A stretch of DNA of 64,000 bases, from positions 1 through 64,000 of the forward strand of contig JAQFWX010000138.1 in NCBI GenBank assembly GCA_027605045.1, written 5' to 3'. The notes beneath the pieces were generated by a model, which worked only from the letters and a program-made list of their open reading frames with translations, made no database searches and was not told where the DNA came from. Source of the DNA: Phallus indusiatus. Taxonomy: Eukaryota; Basidiomycota; Agaricomycetes; Phallales; Phallaceae. The translations under genes were made by a program, and so were the position numbers. Below, piece by piece: positions 1-13,069 of this stretch. Numbering within the stretch: the first letter of the stretch is position 1; every line of letters begins with the position of its first letter.

Positions 1-252
1 GATCTTAAATAAAGTATTTTTAGCGTATTCTAAAGTTGTATAAGCTCTTTTGACGCGTTAAAGTTACCACGGATGCCCTAAGGAGTAACGCGTTTGTTGA
101 GAAAGCTGACGAATTTGATTTTTGTGCCACGGGAATAGCCGTAAATATTTAGGTCTAAATTTAACATTGACAGCCGTAATCTCCATGTATGCTGTATCAA
201 GGCCCTATACATATACATATCTATGAATACATCTCGGTTTACAAAAAACTTT
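1..252. other. Left-edge spacer, no gene
   Basis: This is the 3' flank of the S9 peptidase gene. I see no coding region. It contains two ACGCGT sites (53-58 and 88-93). The surrounding bases, cttttgacgcgtta, recur at 2951-2964 on the 5' side of the same gene. Confidence 0.6.
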
Positions 253-2817
253 TTATTTTAACCATTTCTCAAAGTGATCGAGTACCCGTTTCAACATGTC
301 TTCTCCATGCTTCTTCTCCGAAAATCTATGCGTAATGTAAGTTAATCTGACACGACAAATGGGAGGGTGTGGGAAAGACACATACCCATGTGATTCACGA
401 GGGTAGGTCACCAGAACATGTCGGTTTGGATATTTGCTTACTGCTCGGAGAGCGCGGTGGAAACCTGTGGCTTGACCGACTGGAACGCGAGCATCTTTTT
501 GACCATGAAGGATTAAAAACGCTGTCTCGATATCCTTCGCGAAACGGATCGGATCGCCTGCCAGCCTTGCATTAGTACCAAACCAGGGAGACGCTCCACT
601 TAAACTTTCCTAATTAAAGGCACACATTTCGAGGTCAATGTTAATTTAGAGTATTTAGTGTACTCACTTCAAATTTCGATGCATCACTTTCGGTGGACAT
701 TGCTCCCCATTCACTTATACCAGCCCCCATCACAGCGCATTTGTACTTCGATTTCGTTTGACTTGCACCCCACGCAGAGAGAAAACCCCCTTGACTCCAC
801 CCTCCCAATCCAAGCTTTACATGTCACAATGAGTATTGAATAGAACTTAAACAAGGCACCAAGTAAAACTCACCTTATGTTTATCCGCCAACCCACGCTT
901 AACGGCTTCATCTACCATGAGGTCTATGTCAGACCATTCGGTCGTCCCCATGCTGTAGTACGCCGTTCTGGCAAACTCGGATCCCCTTCCGGAACCTACA
1001 TACATACAACAATTATAAAACTGTTAAAAAAGACTTAGAGTACTCACTGCCGCGATAATTGGGCAGAATAACCAAAAACCCATTCTCAGAAAGCATGCTT
1101 GCCCATGAGTATATCGTAGTAGACAGCGAAGTTATATCGCGACTGAAAATAAAATAAGAATTCCCATTAAGAGTGCAATGAGAGCTCGAGTGACTCACTA
1201 ATATGGTCCTCCATGGATGAATGCAATCGTTGGGAGAGGGGACTTCACCTTCGAGGAATCGAGCCCCTCGGGGAACCATACAACGCCTTCTAGCTTGGTC
1301 CCGTCCTTGCCGTTCCAATCGAACCGCTCAACTGCTCCAATTTTATGAGACGCTGCCCAGGGATAGTGCGAAGAAACACATTTCAGATCCAGCTAATATG
1401 GGCGAAAGAATGTAAATTAGGAAAGCACAATACACACAAAACGAATAAAATACCTTTCCATCTTTCTTGGCTCGTCCGACGTAGACTGCAGGGGGTTCCT
1501 TACGCGGTGCAGAGTTTCTGATGCAAGCAAAGACATATGTTTCGTCTACGGCCTTAACATCGAAGAAGGGTAATGATTCGATGCACTTTGTTTCGTAGAG
1601 CACAAAAGATTTGCCATCACGGTTAAGAATATCGATACGAGTGTTGAGACCACTGGCAATTTGTACAGCTATTTCGCCGTTTCCGATATCGCGGAAGTCC
1701 TCGGCATCCTCCGTTTCGCCTGTATAGAAATTCTTCATCTCGCCTTGGCCAGCAGGCCCTGCGATGGAGATACGGTGAATAGCCGCGGCATCAACTATGA
1801 GGTCCGGGTTATAGGGTCCAATAGAATAGATTTCCGGGTCTGAAGACGGCCAAATAATACCGTCCGGCGCATAGACTTTGAATGTTTTATGAACGATGGG
1901 GTCCGAACCTGGAAGGATAGAAATTGTTTCAAGAGTGGTGGGTTCATACATAGCGTCGATGGCTGAACGACTTGCAAGGCAATATGCCAAACTCTGAATA
2001 GAAAATGAAGATGGAGTAAGAGAAGGGTTATTGCATAGTAAATTCATTTATTACACCTTCGAGTCTGAGCTCCAAGTAAAGTGGAATACATGACCCGAAT
2101 TAACCAGAGTTTTTGTTTCACTTGTGCTGATTGTGAAAATCCTCAAATGTGCGTTAGCTAAAGTCATCAATTCAGCAAATAGCAAAGGCAGATAATAAAG
2201 AAAAGCATGTATACATTTGTTATCTCCCCAAACCTCAGGATCATCCTTCTCTTCTTCCTTCTTTTCTTCCTCAGCGCTCAGCTCGTTGGGAGAAGTGAAG
2301 GCGATGTACCTCCCGTCCGGGGATATCTTGTAACCCTCTATCTGCGGATAGGTTTTCCTTTAGACGTGAATATTATACGATAATTGAGACAATCTCACTC
2401 CTTGTTTCTTTTCTTTGAAAGACGAATCTAATATACTAGGTTCCCCGGGACCGGTTACAGTTAGCTTGTATATTTGCGTCGTTCCGCCACCGGAACTCTT
2501 GACTCTATCGCTTAGAAAATAGAGTGTTTTGGAATCCGGGTGCCAGTGTAGCTGATGGTCATTGAATTGTCCAGACGTAATTTGAGTCGATTGTACTTTA
2601 TCCTCTTTGCCAAACAAGTCTGAGGCATACCATATCGACGCCTTCTGCGGCTCGCCGCCTTGGAAACAGTATCGCTTAATAGACTAAGATATAGACCAGC
2701 AAAATGCTCACCAGTCTTAAGTTCCTTGACACGATATACAACTCTACTGCCGTCAGGAGACAGGGCTACCTCGCTCAACGTAACGGCCCCGGCCAAGTTC
2801 TGTGGAGTGAACGCCAT
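253..2817 (-). CDS. S9 family serine peptidase (acylaminoacyl-peptidase/DPP-like)
   Basis: This is a prolyl-oligopeptidase-family (S9) enzyme, probably cytosolic because no signal peptide is visible. The family removes acylated amino acids or dipeptides from peptide N-termini. The N-terminal part (2817 down to about 1450) reads as a WD40-like beta-propeller, with phrases such as VALSPDGSRVVYRV and HWHPDSKTLYFLSDR. The C-terminal alpha/beta-hydrolase part has the strand ENGFLVILPNYRGS (near 1080). It then shows the nucleophile elbow GGWSQGGF (781-806), the acid in HGQKDARVP and the base in YPRESHG (about 380-520), so the Ser-Asp-His triad is complete. The last exon ends FEKWLK at the stop 253-255. 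At least seven introns interrupt the gene. The start 2815-2817 (MAFTPQN) opens the propeller directly. Which S9 subfamily it belongs to cannot be settled by eye. Confidence 0.85.
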
Positions 2818-3722
2818 CTAGATTCGAAACAATTATTGTTCGGTGAGAAGTCAAGAACCACGGTGAACTTGCCGGCACACTGAGAACTTGTCCCGTGAGA
2901 AAGGCATCGGGGGTACAAATTTTTTAGCGGAATTTCCAAGGTACATTAGTCTTTTTGACGCGTTAGAAACACGTGACTGATCGTGTGCTAGGGTAATCAC
3001 CTCGGAGTCACGCGGTTTCAAACTGGCCCTGATCGTTGTTCATCATCTCCAAAACGCGCCATTAATGTGTCTCATCCATAACTCATTCATATTCGCCATG
3101 AAACATTGCAGGAAACGACAACTTCGTATCTCACAAGATATGGCGACATTTGTATTATGTTGGGCATAATGAATGCCGAGCCTGGAAAGAGGATCTGATC
3201 TATTGTATCTCGGGCTGTCAATCACGATTGGAACGATGTGCATATTTTGACCTCCTTGTCATGTGCCAACACGTTTTGCGGCGCAATTAGCTTGGACATC
3301 AGAAACCTCTTTTTCTAGCCAGAAACGAGAATGCATGTATGGGCGGGGAGGACATTCTGAAGGGACCACGACATGTTACTGAGACCGCTCAAATGGTTCT
3401 CCACATATATATGTACAGTATGTCAATGTCAATGAGTTAATTGTATATTTCCTGGTTTTGACATCTGAACGGCCTGAACAGGTACGTACATACCCTGGAG
3501 TGGTGGCGTTTGGCCGTACTAATTTGATTTCACAAAATTAAAGTATCCATTCGATGACGTTTTATCTGACGGCAAGGGACTTCCTGATTCCGTCATCCTC
3601 ATAATATTAACATGTCCTTTGACCCTCTTCACCCATGCGCATAAATATCCACTCACGGATACATGTATTCTTCGCCCACCCCAGCCACTTGACTTTCTTC
3701 CGCCTCGAAAGTACTATCCGAA
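2818..3722. other. Divergent intergenic region, no gene
   Basis: The 905-bp space lies between the divergently transcribed S9 peptidase and fasciclin genes and must hold both promoters. It contains ACGCGT at 2958-2963 and a related CACGCGG at 3013. The short ORF here has no recognisable protein character. No RNA gene was seen. Confidence 0.5.
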
Positions 3723-5152
3723 ATGAACCCCTTATTGCTGCTCGCTCTCCCTCTACTGAGTCACGCACAGACATCAACGAACCCGATTCAAAATGCGACT
3801 GAAGTATCCGAACTAACGTCGCTTGCACAATTTATCACATCGTCCGGCGGAAGTGCGTTCATAAACGCCACACTCAGCGTTATTGGCACCGATGTTGGAA
3901 ACCAGTTTGTGCTTGATCTTGCCAACACTGTTAACGGGAACGAAAGTACGACAATTTTTATCCCAAATGACAATGCCTGTACGCCGATCTCGCCCTCTTT
4001 TCTTTCTCGGATCTTATGTCCTAACCTTAATGACAGTCACTGGTTTCCCCCCACAAAATATAACTGATCCTAACGAGCTTGCTGCTATTTTATCTTATCA
4101 TTTAATTAAAGGAAAATTCACGCTGGACAACATTTCTTCGTCTCCCAACTATACTATTGTTAGGACCTTCATGAATGCCTCACAACTGGTGCAACTCGAC
4201 GGGAACGCGAGCCAAGTACTGGCAATCACGAATGACAATGGTACCCTCAAAGTTCTCGGCCAAAAGTATGTTTCTTTTCTTACAAGTCGCGTCCCGTAAT
4301 TTTAAAATACTGATCGCTGCTGCTCCTTTAGCACACCCGTCAATGTCGTCTCAGCAATTTCATTACCCTCTAACATCACCAATAAGAACGTACAAGCTTA
4401 TATTTTGAGCGCTGTTCTGGACCCTCCTCCGCGCCTTCTTGACGCAATTTCTTCAAATAATCTCACTGCCTTCCAGCAAATAGCTCAACAAACGTCATCC
4501 CTCGGATCCCTGGAGGCTTCTCGCGGTGTAACTATCTTTGCGCCGTCTAACGCAGCAGCAACCCTGTTTACCTCGGCTGGCAATACCACTTTAAGCAATG
4601 CCAATGTAACCACAGTGACAGCTGTTATTGGGAATCACGTCATAAATGGTACTACAGTGTACTCCACCGAGTTTCCCCTGAACTCCACTTCTGCATCTGG
4701 AGAGCCAATAACCATCTTCACCAACACATCGGGTGCTTTTGTTTCAAGTGGATCCAGCACCGCCAAGATTATCCAACCTGATATTTTGATCTCCAACGGT
4801 GTCATCCACGTGATAGACAATGTTCTTCTCAACCTCGCATCAAACCAAACGGCGGCCAGCTCAGCGTAGGTTTCTTTAATACAAGTGACCAAGGCATGCG
4901 TTGACATTTTACTTTCATAGTTTCTCGTCTGCCACGTCCGCTGCTGCAACTGCTGCTGCAGCTGAGGCGACTCAAACCAGTCCCGTCGGTAACTCGAGCC
5001 CGTCTGGTGTAGGCTCCTCAAATTCTTCTAACTCGAACTCAACTTCTAATGGCCAAAATGGTTCTAATGATGCCATGTCTATCAAGACAACGTTCGGATA
5101 TGTATTGTCTATCTTCCTTTCCATGATCGCGGGCTGCATTCTCGCCCAATAA
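3723..5152 (+). CDS. GPI-anchored protein with two fasciclin (FAS1) domains
   Basis: Four exons, 3723-3978, 4037-4265, 4332-4865 and 4921-5152, give 416 residues in frame. The start is a signal peptide (MNPLLLLALPLLSHA). Two FAS1 domains follow, each with the H1/H2 type motifs: TTIFIPNDNAFTGF and LSYHLIKGKF in the first, VTIFAPSNAAATLF and NGVIHVIDNVLL in the second. There are many N-x-S/T glycosylation sites. The tail is Ser/Asn-rich and ends in a hydrophobic segment (FGYVLSIFLSMIAGCILAQ) directly before the stop, which is the pattern of a GPI-anchor signal. FAS1 proteins of fungi act at the cell surface in adhesion and wall development. The splice sites restore the FAS1 motifs across each junction, so the model is well supported. 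Confidence 0.92.
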
Positions 5153-5540
5153 TTGAACTCGACGAACTTTTTTTTTTTGGACGTTTATCTTATTCATAAT
5201 GCTTGACCACGACATTTATGCCTTCATCCTTTTTGTAATATACTTATCCAACCATGAATATATAAACGATCAGAAAATTAACGATGCTATGGTGGAGAAA
5301 CTCATGTCGTGCAAACTCTAGAATATATAAGAACCCGATACAAATCACGTAGTACGCCATAAAGAACGTATTTAAACACACTGAGCATCATTGATCCTTC
5401 GTGCGCAACCCCTTTTGATGTGTACGGGCACGTTATATGGCTGCAAGCTACCGTTTTAGAAACATTGCAGTTTGACATTTTGGGATGACAGCATTAGATG
5501 GATTTATCTAGATAATACTTGTGAATCTTGATGGTAGTGT
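5153..5540. other. Convergent 3' region, no gene
   Basis: This 388-bp AT-rich space lies between two converging genes (fasciclin + and MAK11 -). It contains a T-run at 5168-5178 and should hold both poly(A) regions. Nothing else is seen. Confidence 0.5.
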
Positions 5541-7250
5541 CTACTCTACTTCCTCTTCTTCCTCCTCTAGGTCTTCCTCGTTCTCTTCTTCGCCGTTTCC
5601 AATGTCACCATCTACACCCAACCCCTCGAACTCAGAATCCACTTCATCTTCTTCTTCGTCTCCTTCCCGTTTTCGCTTTACCCCGGCCGTAATATCAGGT
5701 GTAACCATTTCTCCATCAGCCAGGGTCAAGCAAGTCAAACGGCTCCCATTCGTATCGAAGTGAACGACAGATTCCAGACTAACGCAAGCGTCAGTTTTGT
5801 TTTTGGTTGCTGATATTTTCTCCCCAAGTAGATTGAGATCGTATATTCGAATGAAACCATCGGAGGAAATGGTTGTCGCATATGTCTTCGAGTGCGGCTC
5901 ATTGTAGGGTGGTGTTTTGATAGTTATCAAGTCTACAGCCTTGACTCTGGATAAAAATCTCTCAGGGAAAACTCCTTGGCGAAAAGGAACACAGTCGACT
6001 CGTACCTATTTTGGTGGCCAATTAACTCTCCAACAATTTTTGGTTGTTTATTCGATACTTCCTCGTCCATGGGAACCTCGTATATGCTGACTTTCTTATC
6101 CTCTGCCGCAACTAAAAGGTATTCCACATCTTGCTGATCAAGACGAAGAAATCTGATGTCATGAACACGGGACGGATGTGTAATGGAACATAGTACAGCC
6201 AATTTCTGTTATGGCTATCGTTACAGGGGTGTTAGCGGGTAAATGAGGTGGAAAAATCTTACTAGCGAATGAATGACAACACTCGAACCAGACTGGACTG
6301 CCAGACGCGTTCCAGACGTGGACCAACGAACAGTTTCACCCTCTGTTTGAGAAAGAAGAAACTTGGTTAAGGGCCTTTCAAGAGTTCCAATGAACATGAT
6401 ACTACCTTTACCAAGTTTCATACTGGCTGCACCTTTGCCCCGCATCAAGTCCCACATACGCAAGGTTCTGTCCTTTCCGACACTAAGTGCTATTTTACTA
6501 GATGGGTGGACGGCAATATTGTTGATGCGGCCTTTATGACCTTTCATGGAACGCAAGACCTCCCAATCTCGCGTGTGGAACAGACACAATGTCCCATCTT
6601 CTGAGGCTGACATCAGATGTGATCGTGAAGGGAATGTAAGATGTGTGATTGAACCTATGAAATGGCACCTTTGAGAAAAAACAATGGGACTAGACATGTG
6701 AAAAGAACACGGTACCAGTATGGTGCATTAAACCACCCACTTCCTTCAATCTTCGCAAATCCCAAACTTTGATAATCTCGTCCGCACTTCCAGTAGCTAG
6801 CCATTTTCCGCCCACAGGAGAGGCACTGACAGTTTTTACACATGCCACATGAGCGGGGAAAATGAACAAAGTTTTCAATTGTAGTTGATGAGTTGACGGT
6901 TCATCTTGGTCCGAGGAAACGGTCTCCTTGAACGAGGCTTCTAAACCATACAAAAGTTTCTCGTAAGTACCAGCAATAATTCTGAATGTCCGAGGTAATG
7001 CAGGTTTATCGGTTTGCTTCGTAACATCGTGTTCTGATGAGATTTTAGCTGGTTCTTTTCCTTTTCCTTTGGCCTTTTCGGTTTTGGTTCCTTGTGGTTT
7101 TGTGTTGTGTTTCTTTGGCTCGGTTTTCAGTGCGGCGTTATCTTTAGGTGGACTTCGGGACCGCTTAAATTTTGCTGGAGGAGGGGAACGGGTTAGCCGC
7201 ACCTTTTTGTTCTGGTTTTTAACTGCTGCCGCCTTCAAAGGTTTGGGCAT
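5541..7250 (-). CDS. MAK11: WD40 ribosome-assembly protein MAK11/PAK1IP1
   Basis: A nucleolar WD40 protein needed for maturation of the 60S ribosomal subunit; the metazoan homologue is PAK1IP1. The first ~75 residues are a Lys/Arg-rich extension (nuclear/nucleolar targeting is inferred). The WD repeats follow: LATGSADEIIKVWDLRR, then LMSASEDGTLCLFHTRDWE, then GHKGRINNIAVHPSSK with ALSVGKDRTLRMWDLMRGK. This order is diagnostic of the family. Later blades read VHDIRFLRLDQQ and ISSDGFIRIYDL. The C-terminus is extremely acidic (EEENEEDLEEEEEEVE). Introns at about 6655-6710, 6346-6410, 6205-6262 and 5952-6008 rejoin the repeats in frame, for example HHTG|SITHLTF and GHQNR|VKAVDLI. The start at 7248-7250 (MPKPLK) is the first Met of the open frame. 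Confidence 0.92.
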
Positions 7251-7511
7251 CTTGTGCTACTGCAGCAGGTCGCTTGAAATTCTTCGTCACGGGGTTTTGT
7301 CACACTCGCCAGTCATTAGATTAGAATTCACTGTTTCCTCGACTTCCGAACTGGGGGAATTTTTTCTAGAAAACCTCAACGCTGGGGCTGTTAACTCATT
7401 GGAAGCATACAGTATAAATTTTGTGATGTGGTGAAGTATTGGATGCAATTGATACAAATACAATAAATGCTAGGAATATATTTAGAGGTTTCTGTCTATC
7501 CGTTTTTCCTT

Positions 7512-10500
7512 TCAAAGCTTCATGAATGAAAATAAGTCATTCATCTCAACCCATCGTCTGCCACATTGGTCGAGATACTTGTTCACAGTTTTCTTCATTG
7601 ACTTTAGGAGGTCGAGGTTCATTTGGACTACTGCATTAACCGCTTCTAAACACAATGTTATTATCTTTCGCCATAGAAAGGAAAGTCGAGCAACATACCA
7701 AAATCCGTCCGATTTGCACTTTTCATGATCTTCTCGACGTCAAACAGGGCAGAATAATACAATAGTTGATTATACATATGGTAATCGGAAAACTATGCGC
7801 AAGTTCAAGTCAATCACTTAATTAATCCATAGCTGCCTTATGACTTACTTCAAAATCCATGAAACCCCTGCATGTCGCTCTCATGCACCGCCTCCCACAG
7901 ACACCCATTGAACGCGTTCTGAATCGACATGTGGTGTCATCGCATCGCATCCAACCTTCATAGTAGCGAGATATCTGTTCTCGAATCTGAACTTCTAGTT
8001 GAACCTGAAATTGGATAGCCGTTATAATGTGCGAACAGGCAGGACATGATAATCCCGTTGACTTCAAAATCGATCTCTGGAAAAACAATTCGGTTATTAT
8101 TTGCATGAAACGAAACGTTCTACCCTCACTTCTCGATCGTGCACTGATTCAAATTCCATCTGTCCGTCGCATCCAGTACAACTAACCACGAGCCGTTTTA
8201 CGTCTTTAAACCTGGCTTCGTCGGATGTCCGGCTGCTCAGTGTGCTAAACGCACGTTCCTCCTCTTCACTGCCACCGTTGCCTGAACCACCTCGATACTT
8301 GGATGGGTCAAGTCCTAAACATTCTGCCAGACGACTTCTTTCGGTTCCCTCAAGGGGCTCACAGAGCCGCTCAATTGGAGGAAGAAGTTGCTGAGAGAGA
8401 TAATATTCGTAGTCTGTGATAAAAAATTCAAAACATATAATGACCTGTCACTTTTCTCACTTACCGATCTTGTTTACAATTTCAGCCTTCCGGATCTCAT
8501 CCGGATGTCGAGCACGATCAGCCTGAGCGGCTTTGGAACTCTGGCCATCATCGCCAACGCAGAATATATACGGTATCACATCGCCAGCACGAGCTGGCAA
8601 CCCCTTCTTCTTCATTCGCAAAGCTACTTGAACATGCGGCTGACTTTTGGCATCAGGATAATCTTCCGGATTTTTACCCAATCGCTACAAAGTTTGATGA
8701 GGAAAAATAATCTTATAATAGAAAGCAACCAACACACCTTGAATATTATGTATTCTTCCATGCGAATTTTCTCACTCCGAACGTCTTCGCCCATCTTTGA
8801 AAGGTAGTCGTGAATTTTCTCTACGGTCACTTCAGGTTCCTCGCCGGAAAGAATTTGATCAAGAACGTATCTGCGAGACGGAGGTTAGACTCTTCAATTT
8901 CGAAGTAAATCGTCTGATAAATAGCTTACTGTGATACAGTTTTCGACAGCGCACAATATTCTCTCCGTTTCATATCCAGACCTTTCACTTCTATCTTTGT
9001 CTTCCCATTCTCTTCTACTTTGACAGCTGCATATTTTTTCTTTTGCAGAAGTAGTAGTCGCTGGAATACGCCATCCAAGTCGATCTCTAACAGTTTATAT
9101 CTGTCGTTGACATGCTTTTTGAAACTATGAGCGGTTTTCAAAGCTTGTGCGAGGTCTGTGACATTTGAATTAACGAATACTGAGTCGGTATCACCATAGA
9201 CAACCTGCATATATGACTCAGAAAAACGAAACAAGCGAATCAAAAGCATGCTCACATCAAGTTGTAGACTCTCAGCAAGTTCACGTGTGTGGGTCAAGAT
9301 TTCACGGCCTTTGAAGGTCGTAAGCGCGGCCAGTGGTCGTGCATAAAACCGCGAATACTCGAAACCCAGACAACCGTACATACTGTTTGCCGTCAATTTC
9401 AACGCTTGTTGCTTGATATCATACTACAAATCACGCGTTAAAGTCGGAATGTGAATCGCAATAGGGATTTCCTTACTTGAAGATATCTCGCTGGTGTAAT
9501 CGACTTGTCCTTCATTAGGTTTTTCACCTGCCGCCGTCGATTGACAAGAGTAGCGATAAGTCTTGGTAAAACACCCTGCGGTGTATCCGGCGACGGGGGT
9601 TCAGGAATTTCATCCTCTCCATTCTGTGATTGAGAGCTAGTCAGTAATGAAAAAGCGAGTACCTTGGTAGATCCACATACCTCATTTCCGGTGCGTTCGA
9701 TGGTTGTGAAGTCAATATTATACTCCTGAATTATACTCGGATATAGTGAATTGAAGTCCATCACGAGAATGTATTTGTCCCACAGTCCCTTTTTGGGTTC
9801 AAACACCAATCCTCCCTTGTACTTGTCACGTTTGGTTTTGGTGCTGGGAGCACCATCAATATCATCCGTTTCAGCCTTTGCAGCTAGTAAGGATTTCTTG
9901 CCCCAAGTTTTGTCAGGGCATATGTACTTCAGTCGGTGGAACTCATGAAGCAGAATGTATTCGTTACGCTCGGCACGACCACCGTTCAAGGTTTTATTCC
10001 TAACCAGATAGCTTAGTGTTTTTTTTTCTCTAAAAAAAATAATCCACGGTAACATACCACGAGTTTCCGGCAAGATTTGTCAGTTGCTTGGTCAAGGGCA
10101 AAACCTGAACTTTGGATGCGATGGCCATTTGGAAATATGTGTCTGCCTCACAATGCCGTATGAATATCATAACTTTAGATGCATCGGGGTAGCCGCCGTC
10201 CAAATATTGTACGACATCATCGGGGTCAATGTCCTGTCTTTCAACTTTCAAATAAGATGCACACATCTCGGTTAACGACCATGTTGTCGACGCAATCATA
10301 CTCTTTTAACCTCGCATGTCAGAAATTGCTCTCAGGAACAAAATTTGGATATAGACTTCACCTTTGCACCGTCACTGGCAAGATCAGAGATCAATCGACC
10401 GCCCAGAAACTTGATGTTTGATCCTTGTTTTCCTATATTCAACCATCTGTTACGCCTAAACCGACCGATACGAGAGTAATGCTCGGCCTTGAACTCTCGT

Positions 10501-12776
10501 AATCGATGTAATAGAATGTCTAAAGTTACACCTAAGAATTCATGGCCGACTAAGACATCCGGATCTGTTTTATGGAGAGCGACTAAAGAAAGATCAAAGT
10601 CTGCAGAGAGGAATGATAGAGAGATCGTTCAAACCTAATAACTGATTGAGCAACATTCTTTCGTTTGTCATGAGGTGAATTTTGGATCCTTTATGCGTTC
10701 GAATTTCTTGCTCCATCCCTTTAGGAAAGTTATTCAATGGGCGAATGTAAGTATTCACGACGCATGGCTGCTCCGAGGGTGGTGTAGGGTCATCGATTTG
10801 GGCTACCGCGGTTCTCATGAATGGCTTTGACAAAATGAAGTTGTAAAGACTGGCTTACTGTTCAACCAGGTTCTTGTTGTCACACAAACTATCTCCCGTT
10901 TATTCTCCTTATGGTTGACAATAGTTCTGACACTGATGCTGGTAATGCTAAGTGGAGGCGTGTTTTTTGGAGCAGACGCATCGGATTCCTGGAATGGGTT
11001 AATGTCCTTTGGGTCGTCAACTGTAACTTCAACTTTGCACCAAGAGATCTAAAGTCATGAATATTGTCAACAACAACCACAGTATTGATAACACGTTACA
11101 TACTCCTTTACTTCCAACATCCGGTTTTTGAATTTTCAGCCAACATGGACCCATTATCTTTCGCTTCAAAACAAGGAGCTCGAATGCACTAGTGTTCGCG
11201 CCGAATATTTTTGCAATATTCGGACTTGACAGGTTTCCCCTAAGTTCAGGCTCTGATAAAGTCATGTTATACAAGTTCTTTGAGAGGAATGAAGCTTCTT
11301 TATTACCGTCAAAACCATAAACGACTTTCATCCAGTCCGATTCTCCAACAGGTACCCCTTCTTCGCCGAAAGCATACTTTCTCTTGACCCATTTGCTCCC
11401 AAAAGACTTGATCCCGGCACTTCGACGCATTTGATCAAAATCGTCATAAACATCATCCTCTGTTGGGATCTCGTCTGTCCGACAGCCGTCCTCTGAAAAA
11501 CAGTAAATATATCACCATTCCGAATACAGAATGACAAACCCAGGCGATGGTCTCTTGGAAGAACATACAAGTTCCTTTCAATATTCTCCACGCCGACACA
11601 ACAACTCAACCATGCACTGGATCGCTTATCTTGTACCTTCCCAATGAAGTAAACCTTGCCATTGTTTTCCAAGTAGTCAAGCCAATAAAAGTGCAGTGCC
11701 CCGTCATCCTCAAGGATAGATATCGATGACAAGTCTGTATGTCTATAGTCGGCAGAACCAAGCGTATCATCCACTACGTTCAGTGCGGTTTGGACGGTAA
11801 CCCACGAAGGAAGAGCAGGCTTCTTCTCATCTTCTTTAATTTGTAGCTTTGTGTTTCGAGCTGGAGCAGGTAACTTATTCTCGATGACCTCGTCCTTCAC
11901 GGCGAGTAGCGACTCCGGAATATCGAGATCCATATCCATATCCATATCCATATCATCAAAATTGATGTCGTCAAAGTTGTCATCGCTAGGCGGTACATTG
12001 ACATCCATTTTCTCCAGTTTTTGTACGGCAGGAGTTATTCCAATACTCTTATTATTTCCTAATTTAAGTTTTTTGGAAGGACTGAATGGGGTGATATCAC
12101 TGGTGAAGTGATGATTTTCGGACGGGTCTGAGTAATCGGGATCGCTTGACTGCAGAAATTCTTGGTGGTTGAGCGAAATAGGTGAAGATGACGGTAAATC
12201 ATGGCGGGTTACAGGCTTGCGTTTACGTGGATGAGCGGGAACAGGAAGAGGTACTGAGTCCATAGACGACAGCAGCGATGATAAAAATTCTTCTTCCTTG
12301 GCCTGTGATATCACCGGTCGGTATACGTTGATGTCCTTTGGAGGCGATGGAGGGGGTTTCTTCGGCTTTGTAGACGTCTTTGAACTTTTATTGTTTCCTT
12401 AAAAACGAACACGTTTAGCCATCAACAATATGAAGTCAGTAACGAGTGGTCTTACTCTTCTTGCTCTTCTTTTCCTCCTCGCTTTCATAATCTTCTGCTT
12501 GTTGTTCTCCCCAGTCATCCATACCATTATCTGCGTAGCCACCCACACCATCATCAATAACAAAATCGTCGCGCTGCAGACGACCTCGCACGACGTCTTT
12601 ATACTGATCTTCAGTAATCTCGTCGTATATTTTCGTGTCTTCCGTTGGCTACAAAGAGATATGACGCGTCAGTAAATAACGCGTCGCGCAGGACACAAGA
12701 TATGCTATACCTTCCATCCTCTTCCACCTCCCTCTTTGGCCCGTTTAAACGCAGAGAATTTGTCTAGCTTTGACAT
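7512..12776 (-). CDS. POL1: DNA polymerase alpha catalytic subunit (POL1)
   Basis: This is the family B polymerase that extends RNA primers at replication origins and Okazaki fragments, in complex with primase. The start exon (12776) reads [17 protein letters not shown]. After one intron comes [17 protein letters not shown] and [13 protein letters not shown], the conserved N-terminus of eukaryotic Pol alpha. Core motifs: [15 protein letters not shown] (near 9720-9770), [17 protein letters not shown] (9360-9402) and YGDTDS (about 9180-9200). The C-terminal zinc module shows [17 protein letters not shown] and a further Cys pair (7850-8040), and the protein ends [10 protein letters not shown]. 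An acidic Asp-Met repeat in the N-terminal region comes from a 6-bp microsatellite at 11931-11954. Over ten introns are present. All conserved blocks are intact. Confidence 0.95.
11931..11954. repeat. 6-bp microsatellite (ccatat) inside POL1
   Basis: Four consecutive ccatat units in the coding sequence of POL1 encode alternating Asp and Met on the minus strand. They lie in the poorly conserved acidic N-terminal region, so length changes would keep the reading frame. Confidence 0.85.
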
Positions 12777-12982
12777 GGAAACCGAGAATGACCTACGCCT
12801 TGCCTGAGTTTGTGTGCAAGTAATGTAAGTATGTCTGAAGGATACGCGACACACGCGTTATGAATCGGAGCTTCAATAGAACGGCGAATCGCGATCGAAG
12901 GTGCATCACACGCATCACATATGTCACACGACTCAGTGCTGATGTGACATGTGACACAGTTATGTAACTCCGATAGACGCGT
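12664..12982. promoter_or_regulatory. Cluster of MluI cell-cycle box motifs at POL1 5' end
   Basis: ACGCGT occurs at 12664-12669 and 12679-12684 (both in the first intron of POL1) and at 12853-12858 and 12977-12982 (upstream of its start at 12776). In yeasts ACGCGT is the MCB element bound by MBF/SBF, which drives DNA-synthesis genes, POL1 included, at G1/S. The motif and positions are read directly; function in this fungus is inferred. Confidence 0.5.
12889..12951 (+). repeat. Direct repeat copy 1, 5' of coiled-coil gene
   Basis: The core tcgcgatcgaaggtgcatcac and the following tgtcacacgactcagtg match 13947-14000 closely. Copy 1 carries about 11-13 extra bases (an acgcatcacata segment) relative to copy 2. 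The two copies flank the small coiled-coil gene at 13070-13729. Confidence 0.65.
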
Positions 12983-13069
12983 CTTTTGTTTGCAACCACT
13001 GATATATACAGTCAACGCCAGCACAATATTCAGCTGCACGGATTTACGAACACAAGGTAATACAAAGTC

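Noticed and set aside
3788..5021. Minus-strand ORFs opposite the fasciclin gene
   Set aside because: Shadows of a well-supported four-exon FAS1 gene.
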